A stretch of 64,000 bases of DNA from contig JAHFWL010000232.1 of assembly GCA_021292165.1 (NCBI GenBank), forward strand, positions 124,001 through 188,000, read 5' to 3'. Below are positions 43,138 to 54,229 of this stretch, one piece after another; the stretch's first letter is position 1, and each line of letters starts with the position of its first letter. The notes under the pieces were generated by a model that saw nothing but the letters and a program-made list of their open reading frames with translations, was not told the DNA's origin and made no database searches. The stretch is from Shinisaurus crocodilurus. Its lineage: Eukaryota > Chordata > Lepidosauria > Squamata > Shinisauridae. Position numbers and translations under genes: made by a program.

Positions 43138-43760
43138 GGAAGTTTCCTATCTAACCCTCCAATGAAAAATAAGTTAGTTGACATCCCTCGCCCAGGTGGC
43201 TTAACTGTTACTCAGAGATGCTGCTGCATTATGCCCAAATATAGCTCAACAGGTGACAACCTCAGCATTTTCCTTGTGGGAGAACTTGAAATTATGGTGG
43301 CTTATTACACTCCATTCATCATGCCACGCTTGTTAGCATGCTGTTTTATAGGCACATCGCTCGGCAGTGTAACCATTTTAGTGTGCGCAAACTCTACGTT
43401 TTCCGTTTAATTTGCAGCAGATATGATATAAAGATAAACGAGTCGATGTCTCTCACCCGCCAACAGGAATTGTCGCTGGCAGTTTGCTGGCAATCAATCA
43501 CAACAGGGACGGAAGTCCTCCTGCAGATATATATATATATATATATATATCCCTTTAAGTCTTATTTACAAAGAAAGAAAGGAGGTAATGAGGAGACACT
43601 AGATACAGTGTCATTTCAGTTTGTATTTCTAGATGAATGCTGGTGCATAGCTTTAGCTATAGAAAACCAGTGGCATTAATAGAATTCCTCTTTACTGTGC
43701 ATACAAAAGCACACATTTGATGGGATGAAAAATTCAGTTTTGTACATTTCTCCCTTGCCA
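43138..43760. other. Unique block, possibly conserved; (TA)n
   Basis: 43,290-43,520 is non-repetitive ('gtgcgcaaactctacgtttt', 'tgtcgctggcagtttgctgg') and could be conserved non-coding DNA. A (TA)n run lies at 43,526-43,550. No gene recognised. Confidence 0.35.
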
Positions 43761-43764
43761 CTTT

Positions 43765-44320
43765 GCTAAAATCCACCCATTCATCTCCATCGCTTTGGCC
43801 TAAAACACTTTTTCATGCTCTGTTCATCTCCCTCCTTGAGTGCTACAATGTTATTCTCTCTGTTTTCTCTTGTCACCTTTCAGTCCTCCCACCTTTATTC
43901 AAAAGTCTGCCGCCAAAGTCAATCTCTTCTCTTGTACATTTATTTATTCATTTATTTTTATTTATTTATTACATTTATACCCCGCAAGTTTATACCGGAA
44001 CTCAAGGTGGCTTACATAATCCTAATCCTCCTCTCCATTTTATCCTCACAACAACCCTGTGAGGTAGGTTAGGCTGAGAGGCAGTGACTGGCCCAAAGTC
44101 ACCCAGTGAGTTTCATGGCCGAGTGGGGACTAGAACCCGGATCTCCCGAGTCCCAGTCCAACACTCTAACCACTACACCACACTGGCTTTCATGTGGACC
44201 ATCCTGGTCCTCATCCAGCACAAACTCCTATTCATTACCTTTAAAGTTCTCCATGGACTTGCCTCCCAATATCGCCTTGACCTTATTCCTCATGATACTG
44301 CATCCCTTATGTTACTGTGA
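43765..44320 (+). mobile_element. L2-like LINE ORF2 C-terminal relic split by a SINE
   Basis: 'tcatgctctgttcatctccc', 'tcctcccacctttattcaaa' and, beyond the SINE, 'catccagcacaaactcctat', 'acctttaaagttctccatgg' and 'cttgcctcccaatatcgcct' encode the familiar LxSxNLYSKV and HKLLFITFKVLHGLASQYR-type stretches of a LINE C-terminus. Confidence 0.6.
43938..44190 (-). mobile_element. Sauria-type SINE, near full length
   Basis: The minus strand reads 'gccagtgtggtgtagtggtt', 'gggttctagtccccactcg' and 'ctttgggccagtcactgcct', ending in the Bov-B-like tail and (AATA)n. It has inserted into the LINE relic. Confidence 0.9.
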
Positions 44321-44378
44321 TAGGGATGTATGAGAAATTCATTTCAATTTGATTTTGACCCGAGTATACCCTGTTTTG
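44321..44378 (-). mobile_element. Short family A fragment
   Basis: TAGGGATGTATGAGAAATTC and 'gattttgacccgagtatacc', then an abrupt stop where the next A element begins. Confidence 0.6.
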
Positions 44379-44459
44379 TAGGGTTGTGTGAGCAGCAAAA
44401 CTTGAGCTTGTCAAAGTTCTCTGAATTCCATCTTGAAGCTCGTTCCAACTTGTCTATAT

Positions 44460-46011
44460 AGTAGTAGGCGATCACTCGTGACTGAGTAAAATTGTCTTCC
44501 AGGATAAAATTACAAAAAGAAAATTATAAAAAGAGGAAATTCTAAAAAAATTGTGTAGACTCTAGCGATGGGTCCGTAAGTGACTGTGGAGGCCAATTCT
44601 AGATCCACACAGCTTCCCACAGTGAGGACACAGGTTACCAGATGGAAGATGGTCCTGTAAAGGATTCATTTGACATGCTTTTCGCTTAGCACATTTCTCC
44701 CTTTCACCTTGCACTCGGGCTTCTTCAAAGTCCATAGAACCTTTGTGAAAGGCCGACCTCCAGTTATATCGTTCATGGGCCAGAGCTTCCCAGTTTTCGA
44801 TGTTTATATTGCATTTTTTTAGATTAGCCTTAAGAACATCTTTAAACCTCTTATACTGGCCACCGATATTCCGCTTTCAAATCCTTGAGTTGGGAATAAA
44901 GTAACTGCTTTGGGAGATGGCAGTCAGACATTCAAACAACATGACCGGTCCATTGAAGTTGGCGTTGAAGGATCATTTTTTCAACGCTAGTAGTCTTTGC
45001 TTCTTCCAGTACACTGACATTTGTTTGCCTATCTTCCCAAGTAATTCGCAGGATTTTCCGGAGGCAACATTGATGAAATCTTTCAAGGAGGTGGAAGTGA
45101 CGTTTATAGATAGTCCATGTTTTCCAGGCATACAATAAACTTGGTAATACAATGGCTTCATTTTGGTCTCCTTACAGATATCCCAATCCTGGAACACTCT
45201 ACGCTTTATTCGAGAAAATGCGGCACTTGCGGAGCTCAAACAATGCTGGATTTCAGTGTCAATGTTAGCTGTAACAGAAAGAAAGCTGCCAAGATAGATA
45301 AAATGATTGATATTTTCCAGTATTGCCCTGCCAAGCTGGATAGATGGCATCACCAAAGGGTTAACTTGCACTTGCTGATGAAGCACTTGCTGATAAAGCA
45401 CTTTGGGTTTTTTTATGTTAAGTGAGAGACCAAGTTTTTCGTATGCTTCTGCAAAAACATTTAGGATAGTTTGGAGATCATCCTCTGAATGTGCAGATAC
45501 CATATTATCATCAGTATACTGAAGTTCCACAATGGAGGTTGTAATTACCTTACTTTTTGCTTTCAGCCTACTGAGGTTAAAAAGCTTTCCATCTGTTCGA
45601 TATATAATTCCCACACCAGTGGGAAGTTTCCCCTCGACAAGATGTAAAATCATGGTGATGAAAATAGCAAATAATGTTTGGACGATAACACATCCCTGTT
45701 TAACACCTGATCCCACTTTAAATGGAGCACCATGAGAGCCATTGTTGTCCAAAACCGTTGCCGTCATGTTGTCATGGAGAAGTCGCAAGATATCCACAAA
45801 TTTATTGGGGCATCCAATTTTCATAAGGATAGTCCAGAGAGCCGTTCGGTCTACAGTATCAAAGGCCTTAGCCAAATCAATAAATGCCATATAAAGGAGT
45901 TGATTTTGCTCCCGGCATCTTTCTTGGAGCTGACGTGCAGTAAAAATCATGTATACTGTCCCTCTAGAGGGGCGGAAACCATATTGAGATTCAGGGAGGA
46001 TCTCTTCTGAA
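44460..46011 (-). mobile_element. LINE copy 2, inverted relative to copy 1
   Basis: On the minus strand: 5'-truncated start in SEEILPESQYGF, RT body, C2H2 finger, and 3' UTR 'cactcgtgatcgcctactac'. Flanks GTCTATAT (44,452-44,459) and GTCCATAT (46,012-46,019) are a 7/8 TSD inside the A element. Confidence 0.88.
44569..46011 (-). pseudogene. Frameshifted LINE reverse transcriptase
   Basis: Same protein as at 40.65-42.22 kb. The first part (Met at 45,950) runs 325 codons. The palm motif is YTDD instead of YADD. A short in-frame duplication gives LYQQVLHQQV where the other copy has LHQQV. After ICKETK the frame shifts, and the KTWTIYKRHFHLLERF segment continues in another frame (44,932-45,135). 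A second shift follows near 44,880, where an extra base precedes 'atccttgagttggg'. The terminal finger region is still recognisable. It is inactive. Confidence 0.88.
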
Positions 46012-46339
46012 GTCCATATCAGATTGTGTGAGCTTTGTTTTTGTTTTTCATTTCACATGAAAATCCCTGCATATTTCCGTGTATATTTTTCGAAATGTAT
46101 GCATCAATTGCACACAATTTTTTAAATGTACACATTTTTAAAAATCTATGCAATCTGTCAAATGCATTATTTTTGTTTTAGCCACGAATCACATTGCAAG
46201 GTTGGACATGTATGGACTTTTACTGCAGATTGCATCTGAGTCCGTGTTTGGTCCGGAAGGTGCAAACTGGGTAAAATCCTGATCAAAAGAACTGAAACGA
46301 ATTCAGCGTACATCCCTAGACTTTGCACCTCCAAAACCC

Positions 46340-46697
46340 AAATGCAAATGCGAGATCAATCTGTTCAAACCTCATACATTCTGGAGCTTGCGATGCTGGT
46401 TGCCGGGGTTGGGGAGGGCAGGGATGTGCTCAGAAAATCTGCTAAAAATGCATGCATTAGGGAAAAATGCATGAAAAAAATGCATACTTTTAAAAAATGT
46501 GCACAAAAAAATGTGCACAAACATTTTAATCATTGGAATAGGCTCACATACTTTTGAATGCACATTGAAGTACATACCCAAGTACTTCGTGATTTTAATA
46601 CAAAAAATACAAAGGAAGACGCAGCAGCTGACCTTCAAGGTGAAACTCTGAGAATATAGACAGCTTGAGTTTTGCTGATTTCCACATCCATAACTGC
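46340..46697 (-). mobile_element. Family A element, diverged
   Basis: 'cctcatacattctggagctt', 'aaaatgcatgcattaggg', 'aaaaatgtgcacaaac' and 'gcttgagttttgctgatttc', with end CACATCCATA. It lies directly next to the previous A element. Confidence 0.6.
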
Positions 46698-46699
46698 AT

Positions 46700-46988
46700 G
46701 TCCTTGGTCGATCATATGCATGCATTCATGTCGACCTGATGAACATGTGTATTTCACGATCTTGAATCTAGAGTCTTAACACAGAGGAAACTTATCAATA
46801 GGACGTAGACCAAGGGGTGGATCAAATGATACGCTGATTTTATTACAGAAAGAGATTGATTAATCTGTAACTTTGGTACAGGCATAGACACTTTGTTCAG
46901 AGAAGCAGCAGCATTCAGCTTGACCAGCAGCTTACATGCTTTGGAGATTAGAAGGAAAAGATGAGTGGTGTGCCAAGGGAGGCAGGAA

Positions 46989-47022
<34 letters not shown>

Positions 47023-47137
47023 GATCAGGCTGCAATGGATTTTGAGGGATGTCCGGAAGATGGAAACACAATGAGACAACTCAATATATATGTGGCACAG
47101 GACTGGGGGCATCACAGAGGGGGGAAAGCTGCAAGTT

Positions 47138-47175
<38 letters not shown>

Positions 47176-47455
47176 AAAGGTAAGGAATTAAAATGCAAAC
47201 ATTTCCTCTCCTAGAACAAGGGAAGAAAGTGACCCTCCTTTTCCTGTGGGAATTAGTGGATCATGGGGTTCTCTCAGACCCCATGACACTAGGCACAGCT
47301 TAGACAATACTTGTTGAAGAACCAAGCAGCTTCAGATCCATGAAGGCTTATCTTGTGGAAGGCTTTCTGTGAAAATGGTCTGAAGGTGGGATCATAAAGT
47401 GGTGCATTCCCTTGGATCCACAACACAACTAGGAAGGAGAAGGGATAGGAACACA
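46700..47455. other. No gene seen; CA and GA microsatellites
   Basis: (CA)n at 46,990-47,019 and (GA)n at 47,144-47,173 within otherwise unrecognised DNA. Confidence 0.6.
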
Positions 47456-47460
47456 AAGTA

Positions 47461-47812
47461 TGGGTTCAGTCAACACAAGAACCCACACTCAAGGATTGAG
47501 TATGGGTTGAGTGTGGGTTGTCGTTGAACTGTGGGTTGTTGCTGAACTGTCAATTATTATGTTGTCTGAACCCAGCTGTATTAACAAACCATAATTTGTT
47601 AACCACAAAAACCCCACAGTTCGCAACCCAACAATAAAACATGGCTTCTCTTCATGAGATGTTTGTGGTTAACAACCATGGCTTGTAAGCATGGCTGGGT
47701 TCAGACAGCATGATGATTACCCACGTTTCAGCAACAACCCATGGTTCAACAGCAACCCACACTCAACCCATACTCAACCCTTGCGTGTGAATTACCATGT
47801 TGTCTGAACCCA
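47461..47812. mobile_element. Large palindromic element (TGGGTTCAG...CTGAACCCA)
   Basis: Ends are inverted, 'tgggttcagtcaac' and 'gttgtctgaaccca'. The inner halves mirror each other: 'gaacccacactcaagg' and 'gttgaactgtgggttgttgc' on the left, 'gcaacaacccatggttcaac' and 'acccacactcaaccc' on the right. A second copy of the terminal phrase ('gttgtctgaacccagc' and 'gctgggttcagacagc') lies at the inner edges, so the structure is nested. Fragments at about 600-705. No TSD identified. Confidence 0.65.
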
Positions 47813-47819
47813 GTCACTG

Positions 47820-48625
47820 TGAAAGCGATAAGGAATGGTGGTAGTAGTGCTGACCAGTAAAGGGATGGAGGGGTCTGCTTCTTCTCCATTTCAGGTTGAC
47901 CAGACAGGACACTGAGAAGAGGATTTCTTTTATAGGTTGAGTTACCTGAGGGAGGGGTTTCCTCTAAATGAAATATGTTAAGAATGTTCTATAACGTGAG
48001 GTGGCGTGCAAAGTTGAGAAGAAGTTCTCTAAGCTCCTAAGTTCTCTAAGTTCTTTGCCTCATGCAAAGCTGAATAACTGACATTTGATGCCACAGGACA
48101 GGAGCTCCATGTATGAGAATTTCATTTTTGCCCACAAAGCATGTGAGCATGCCGTGTTTGATGTCCCGAATGTGATCATGATCATGAGCAGCTGTCCACC
48201 AAAAATGTTTGCATATTGCTGGACATGTGCTTACATTTGATTTGCAAAACTTTCCCAGTTCAGTTTTGCACAGTTTCCAAATTTGCACAAATTCCCCTGT
48301 AGACTGAATCAGCCCAGCTTTAGTCTCTGGAGGAAATAGTCTATTGGGGGAAATTTGCACAAATTGCACATTCAATTGTTTCTTGATCTGCACCGTTTTC
48401 CCATTCGTGCAGAGCAAGCAGTGATCACAAACATGAACATGAACTGGGCATGAAATGACAAAAGAGTGGTGAGATGATGTTCAGAGAAGCCTAACAATTG
48501 TGAACATTGCTTGTTCGCTCATCAGTAGCTCCATGCACAAATCTTGGGTGGAGGTTTCCAACCATAATGACTGTTAAGGAGTGTTAATGAGTTTACCAAT
48601 AGTACAAACACTTCCGGTATAGAGT
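47820..48625. other. Mostly unrecognised, with weak family A vocabulary
   Basis: 48,240-48,530 has A-like words ('aaatttgcacaaattccc', 'aaattgcacattcaattg', 'gaacatgaacatgaac') but no boundaries. No gene recognised. Confidence 0.35.
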
Positions 48626-48859
48626 TTTATTTATTTATTTATATACCCCGCCTTTTTTCCTGCAGGGAGCCCAAGGCGGCATACATGATCCTCCTCCTCC
48701 TCTCCATTTTATCCTCACAACAACCCTGTGAGGTAGGTTAGGCTGAGAGTCAGTGACTGGCCCAAAGTCACCCAGTGAGTTTCATGGCTGAGTGGGGACC
48801 AGAACCCAGATCTCCCGAGTCCTAGTCCAACACCCTAATCACTATGCCACACTGGCTCT
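48626..48859 (-). mobile_element. Sauria-type SINE, near full length
   Basis: The minus strand reads 'gccagtgtggcatagtgatt', 'actaggactcgggagatctg' and 'tttgggccagtcactgactc', with the tail 'gccttgggctccctgcagga' ending in (ATAA)n. Confidence 0.9.
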
Positions 48860-49018
48860 TAGCTTAATCAGTGTTCTGCATTGACAAATTCAGGACGCAC
48901 CTTGGGCAGTTTTAAATTAGTGCCTTTTGCATACTAGTATGAATTGCAACTTTCTCATAATGGCCAATCCTGAACCTTGGCTTGGTCAGTCTTCTTGGAT
49001 AACATGGAGATTTTAGAG

Positions 49019-49152
49019 CGGGGGTGGGCAACTTGTGGCCTTCCAGATGTTTTGACCTACAACTCCCATCAGCCTCAGTCAGAATAACCAATTATAAGGG
49101 ATCATGGGAGTTGTAGGGAAACATCTAGAGGTCCAGAGATGGCCCACCCTTG
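49019..49152. mobile_element. Family F MITE, diverged
   Basis: 134 bp, CGGGGGTGGGCAACTTG...GGCCCACCCTTG, with inner 'cctacaactcccatc' and 'gggagttgtagg'. Flanks TTTTAGAG and TTTTAGTC agree at 6 of 8 positions with TA at the centre. Confidence 0.75.
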
Positions 49153-49189
49153 TTTTAGTCAAGGTGTGTCATGCACAGTTTAAAATGGT

Positions 49190-49925
49190 GGCAAGGCTGA
49201 GCTCCTCTGTGGCCGTTGCTCCTTCAATTCTTGCAGCTCCTGCTCTGTTTCCTATCTTTGACTAGAGCTCCTCCACAGAAATCCTAGATGAAACCATCTC
49301 CCACTTTTCCTTCACATCCCTTCTCAAAACCCACTTTCCCCATGAATCGTTTGGCTTCACCCCCTTCTCCCAACCCAAACTAAAAGTATGCATAATGGTG
49401 CAAATGCTGTAGCTAGCAGTGCATGGTATTGTGATCATATTACCCCTGTAAGGACAGATCTACTCAGATTGGCAATGGTTTTCTGGGCTCCATTAAAGAT
49501 GTTGGTCTTAACCTTTAAAGCTTTAAACTGCTTAGTCATCAGGATTGCCAGGGTCATTACAAACCTGTCCAGTTATTAAAACCAGCACGAGTGGACCTTT
49601 TTGAGAACAGCCCTGTTTGCAGAGGTCCCGTTTGCTGTGCACACATGAAAGGGCTTTCTCCTGTATTGCTCCCAAATTGTGGAATGCTCTCCCTTCAGAG
49701 CCAAGATTGTGGCTTTTCAGGAACAAGTTAAGACACATCTTTATTGTGTCCTCTTAAATTGTGAACAGTGGTTTTAATGTTGCTTCAGTGTTTTAATATC
49801 AAGTTTTAAAAAATGTTTTTATGCATTATTGGGCAGGGGGGTGTTAATTGTGGTACACCAGCAAATTGACATTTGTGGAAAGGTGGTATATAACTATGAT
49901 TAAGACATTTTAAAAAATGGAGAAA
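49190..49925 (+). mobile_element. L2-like LINE 3' end
   Basis: 'tggtcttaacctttaaagct' (VLTFKALNCL), 'gaaagggctttctcctgtat' and 'caaattgtggaatgctctcc' (RAF..LWNALP-like), and 'ttaagacacatctttattgt' follow the order of an L2 ORF2 C-terminus. The 3' UTR ends 'aaaggtggtatataactatg'. Frames are broken. Confidence 0.7.
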
Positions 49926-50234
49926 TAAATTGTTATCCGTGTTTCTCCCTTCCCCCCCCCCCCCTTTGCTTGCCACCTGGTTCTAAGTGACTTGGTAATT
50001 CATCATTCATCATCAGAGTTAAGGTGTGTGCTTGACAGTGTACAGAGTGCACTGAACAGTTCAATTCTATGCCAACACAATCCAAATTCTGTCTACTAAA
50101 TGAAATAAAGTTAAAATTTAGCTTGTTACTAGAAGTTAAGAGAATGGATAAATAATTTATAAAGAGCACAGAAAGTGAAATTCCTGATCAACGGAATTCT
50201 TTATGTGACATAGTGTAGCTTATACGAACAATTG

Positions 50235-50672
50235 CCACAAGATGGGGTCTGTCTTAGAAGGCCCTATGAGGAGAGACTGAAAGAACTGGGCATGTTTAGC
50301 CTTCAGAAGAGGAGACTGAGGGGAGATAGGATCGCACTCTTCCAGTACTTGAAGGGATGTCACACAGAGGAGGGACGGGATCTCTTCTCGATCGTCCCAG
50401 TTTGCAGGACACGGAATAATGGGCTCAAGTGACAGGAACCCAGATTCCACCTGAACATCAGGAAAAATTTCCTGACTGTCAGAGCAATAAGACAATGGAA
50501 CCAGCTACCTAGGGAGGTGGTGGGCTCTCCCAGTCTGGAGGCGTTCAAGGTGCAGCTGGACAGCCATCTGTCAGGGATGCTTTGACCTGGATTCCTGCAT
50601 TGAGCAGGGGGTTGGACTCGATGGCCTTGTAGGCCCCTTCCAACTCTACTTTTCTATGATTCTATGATTTCA
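50235..50672 (+). mobile_element. CR1 LINE 3' end
   Basis: 'aggccctatgaggagagact', 'gcctttcag'-type 'agccttcagaagaggagact', 'ttcctgactgtcagagcaat', 'gaaccagctacctagggagg' and 'gcattgagcagggggttgga', ending in the CR1-type octamer repeat 'tctatgattctatgatt'. About 440 bp of 5'-truncated CR1. Confidence 0.9.
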
Positions 50673-50679
50673 AAACAGG

Positions 50680-51785
50680 ATTAAACCAATTAATGGATGC
50701 TAGGTCTATCAAAGGCTGCTAGCCATGATACCTAGAAATGGAGCCTCCATATTCTGAGGAAGTATACCCTAGAATACCAGACACTGCAAACAAATGACAT
50801 GTGATGACCCCCATGCTGTTAATTAGTTTCTGAAGTATATCTGGCTGGTCAGTGTCGGAGACAGACTTCTCAACTAGTGGACATTTGGCTTGATCCAGTG
50901 TGGTGAGTCTGTTGTCTTTAATTAATGCTGAACTTTCCAGAGGTATATCTCACACATCTGTAAGCTTGCCACTACAAGCAAAGGATAGACTTTCTCAGCC
51001 AGAACCATTTAAGTCAAAGATAGAGTAGAATTCCTATTAACCTTTTTTTGAGATAAACATGGATGTTTCTGTTTGAGCCCAAATTCTGAGGAATTTTGAG
51101 GGAATTGTAAGGAGTTCTGACAACGACAAGGCTAATGCACATTCTCATGGGAGTTGTGTATCTGTAACTAGGAGATGCGGCTTGCCACATGAACAGAAGA
51201 GGGATTCTTCTCACATCTTCTCCATCCTTTTCCTCCTACTTCCTCCTCCTCCTCCTCCTCCTCCTCTTCCTCTGCCTCTTATGGAAGGTATGTGCCATTT
51301 TAATTAAAGATGCTGTTGAATGAATGGGAGTCAAGTAGTGGTAGCTACTACATATGACCATCTGCATATAATAAGGCTTCTGTGTTACCGAGATGCCCTG
51401 CAAATGAGGTAATTTAAACCAAAATTAAAACCAGAGGAAGGAAAAAACCAGTTTTCTGTTTTAATTTCACCACTTTAACAGAATGTAGTGTGTTTATGTG
51501 TTGGCTGTTTATAGGAGGAATTAATGAAGCTTTTCCCTTTCTGGACGGCTGGTGGGAGTTCAGGAGTCACTGAAAGTTCACCATTTGGAGGGCTAGCTTT
51601 CCATACCACTTGAGAGATCATTTGGGTAATTCTGGGGTGCCCTGCTGGCTGCACCCCCACAAAGGACCCTATCCAAATTTGTTTCGAAAGGGACTTGCAT
51701 TTCACAGAAACAACAGCAGATGCTTTGTTACCTCTCTCATCTTACTTCATAAGGTAAAACCATATTGGTTTTACTTTATGAAGGC
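50680..51785. other. No gene seen; CTC microsatellite
   Basis: (CTC)n-like tract at 51,235-51,268. The rest is unrecognised. Confidence 0.35.
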
Positions 51786-51786
51786 T

Positions 51787-51958
51787 ATGGTCTGAAGGCA
51801 CGTGAGGCAGCCACCATGCTGAAGCTCAGCAGGTCTGGGTCTGGTCAGTGCTTGGAGGGGAGAGCACCTGGGAACAGCATGTAGCCACCTTGAGTTCCAT
51901 GATGGAAGAAAGGTGGGGTATAAATATAATAAATATAATAAATAAATAAATAAAATAT
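51787..51958 (+). mobile_element. 5S rRNA-derived SINE with Bov-B-like tail
   Basis: 'atgctgaagctcagcaggtc', 'tgggtctggtcagtgcttgg' and 'aggggagagcacctgggaac' follow 5S rRNA from the internal control region to near its 3' end. They are followed by 'gccaccttgagttccatgat', 'aaggtggggtataaata' and (AATA)n, the same tail as the Sauria SINEs. This differs from the 5S-headed elements at 29.1, 60.6 and 61.0 kb, which carry a CR1 tail. Confidence 0.8.
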
Positions 51959-52239
51959 TTTCTCTGGTTTGTTTTTGTTGCTGTGATAATTTACCACTAC
52001 CCTCAGCCCCAAGGACCTAACACAAACTCAACTGATCCTCCAGCCATTCAGCTTCTTGGGATGACCCCACATTCTAGTATTATGAGAGATGGGAAAGGAA
52101 CTTCTCCCTGTTCGTTTTCTCCACACCATGCCTTTTCTCCCTTTTTTACTAAGCTAAACAATCCCAATCAGTGTAACTGTTGTAAATGTAGTCACGTCAC
52201 CTACCTGTCACACCTGACCTAGTCTAAAGGGGCATTGCC

Positions 52240-52512
52240 TCTCTCAAACTGACTTCATAAAATAAAACATCCTTTCCCCAATTTGTTTTTGATGCTGTGA
52301 TATATTTTTTTTCTACCTCCATCATGGATATAATGCAAATTCTAATGAAACCAACTGGTAATCCTTCCCATGTGATGGCTTTAAATCGTGTATATATTGG
52401 CATACTTTCCAGTAACTTTTGCATTGTCATACAAGTCAATTTGTGTACAATTCTGCTAATCAAAGAAATGCTTTGAAAGTCCATGGAATCCACATGACTC
52501 ATTAGATGCCCA
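52240..52512. repeat. Family E interspersed repeat
   Basis: Shares 'gtgtatatattgg', 'tttccagtaacttttgc', 'gtgtacaatt' and 'ggaatccacatgact' with 22,150-22,310. A phrase with 'tttgtttttgatgctgtgat' (52,280) echoes 51,970 ('tttgtttttgttgctgtgat'). Confidence 0.45.
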
Positions 52513-52978
52513 TCCATTCAGCCATTCAGAAGGAAGTACTTCTTCACACATTGCCTAGTTAAACTATGGAATTCAGTACCACAAGATGTGTTCATGGGCC
52601 CCAACTTGGATGGTTTTTAAAGGGGATTGGACAAATTCATTGAGGATAGGAGGATCATTGACTACTAGTTTATTTATTTATTACATTTATACCCTGCCTT
52701 TTTTCCTACAAGGAACTCAAGGCGGCTTACATAATTCTCCTCCTCATAGTTCTGATTGGCTATTACATAATTCTCATAGTTCTGATTGGCTATTAATTAA
52801 CTGCAGTACCAGAGGTCTCTGTACAAGAGCTGCTGGTAAACATGAGCAAAAGTATTCATGCCCTACTTGTGGGTTTTCCACAGGCAGCTGGTTGGCCAGT
52901 GTGGGTACAGAATGCTGGGCAAGATGGACTTTTAGTCTGATTCAACAAGTCTCTTCTTCTGTTCTTATTAGATTCTGC
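52513..52978 (+). mobile_element. CR1/L3-like LINE 3' end, interrupted by SINE tail
   Basis: 'cagaaggaagtacttcttca', 'agttaaactatggaattcag', 'caacttggatggtttttaaa' and 'ggacaaattcattgaggata', then after the insertion 'cctacttgtgggttttccac', 'agctggttggccagtgtggg', 'aatgctgggcaagatgga' and 'cttcttctgttctta'. This is the plus-strand form of the fragment at 21.17 kb. Confidence 0.75.
52671..52746 (-). mobile_element. Sauria-type SINE 3' tail fragment
   Basis: 'tttatttatttattacattt', 'ataccctgccttttttccta' and 'ctcaaggcggcttacataat'. Only the Bov-B-like tail is present. The short phrase 'tctgattggctatta' is duplicated just beyond it (52,751 and 52,781). Confidence 0.8.
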
Positions 52979-52979
52979 C

Positions 52980-53525
52980 TGTGATGAGACAGAAATGTAA
53001 CTAAAGGGTCTAGCAGTCATGTTCCTGTGAGCACCTCCTGAAGTGAAGTAGCTTATGGTGCCATGTTTCTGGGCCCAGTTCAAAGCATCATAACTTTTAA
53101 AGATGTAACTGGTTTGGGACCAGGATATCTAAAACACCCCCACTTATATAAGGCTTCTTCTTTGCTGTGTTCATCAGGGGAGGCCCTACTCTATAGCCCA
53201 CCCCCAACAGAGGTGACATGAGTGGGCACACTGAATGTGGCCTTCTTTGTGGTGGGACCCAGTCTCTGAAATATCTTACCCTGTTAAGTTTGTTTGACTG
53301 TCTCTCTCTCTTCCTTCTGGACACATTACTTTTCCAACAAAAGTTTTCTCTGAGTTGCAATACATAGTCTGACAATATTAGTTTGTTTATTTATTTGAAA
53401 CATGTTTATTGTGGTTTTTTTGTCATATCAGATTTCAGGTCAGTATGCACCACAAAATAAATAAAAAAGAAACACCCCAAAAGTAGAAAGTGGCAAATAA
53501 ATAATCAGAACAGACTAAAATGTGT
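52980..53525. other. No recognisable gene
   Basis: Mostly unrecognised. 53,080-53,370 may be an old LINE 3' end (frames broken), and 53,380-53,460 is A/T-rich. Confidence 0.3.
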
Positions 53526-53526
53526 T

Positions 53527-53830
53527 TAAGAGTGCAATCCTGTGCGTTCAATGGGGCTGACTCCACAGTGAGTCTGAATAGGATTGCAGCCTTACATTGT
53601 GACCCAATGCATACCTGCTCAGAGAAGTAATCCCGATTAATTTATATGGGACCTACTCACAGGAAGTGGGTATAGGATTCTACCCTTAGGGCACCAACCT
53701 TTGCATGTCTATACAGAAAAGCGGCGGTGGAGGGGGGGGGAATCCTACAGCTCCCTGCATTCCCCAGCCAGCCATGCTGGTTGGAGAATGCCTGGAAGTG
53801 GTATGGCATTTTCTAAACATGCATAGGATA
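53527..53830. mobile_element. Small palindromic MITEs ('gtgcaatcctatgc' type)
   Basis: 53,527-53,596: 'agtgcaatcctgtgcg' is inverted as 'aataggattgcagcct' around 'caatggggctgact'. A second diverged one extends from 53,597 to 53,690 ('gcatacctgctcagagaagt', 'tataggattctaccctta'). A third end lies at 53,813-53,832 ('catgcataggatagcaccct'). Confidence 0.6.
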
Positions 53831-53835
53831 GCACC

Positions 53836-54225
53836 CTTAGGGTGCAATCCTATTGAATGGACCTTCAGTTATTGGAAGCCCACAAACCTGGAGGCTTCCA
53901 GTCCTCCAATGCAAGGCAGGAGAAGCTGCAGAAACAATCTTTGTCTCCACTTCATCCTGCACTGCAGATTTTGCTAGACAGGCTTTTCAGCCTGTCTAGT
54001 GATAGTGTTTCAGAGGTGGAGGGAAGGAGGCTGGAAGAGGCTCAGGATAGCTCATAGCCCACCAAAACATCCCCCTTTTCCCTTCTCCGAGGTCACTTTT
54101 CCAACCTTGGGAGCCAGCCGGGGTGGTTCTGTCAGATCTCCAGCTCCCCCCTCTGAGGATGGAATAATCCCCAGTATCCTATGGTGCCTCAAACAATGTC
54201 TAAGGGCCATAGGATTGCTCCCTCA
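53836..54225. mobile_element. Family C element
   Basis: Left end 'agggtgcaatcctattg', right end 'gccataggattgctccct'. Inside is a palindrome 'ctagacaggcttttcagcct' and the family phrases 'ctccgaggtcacttttccaa' and 'cctatggtgcctcaaacaat'. Confidence 0.7.
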
Positions 54226-54229
54226 ATCT

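Larger units (their letters stand above)
44379..46318 (+). mobile_element. Family A element split by LINE copy 2
   Basis: Starts TAGGGTTGTGTGAGCAGC and 'aaaacttgagcttgtc', is interrupted at 44,460, resumes at 46,012 with 'gtccatatcagattgtgtga', and ends 'attcagcgtacatcccta'. Internal words ('tttcacatgaaaatccctgc', 'tgcatcaattgcacac') match 57.1 and 61.6 kb. Confidence 0.8.
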
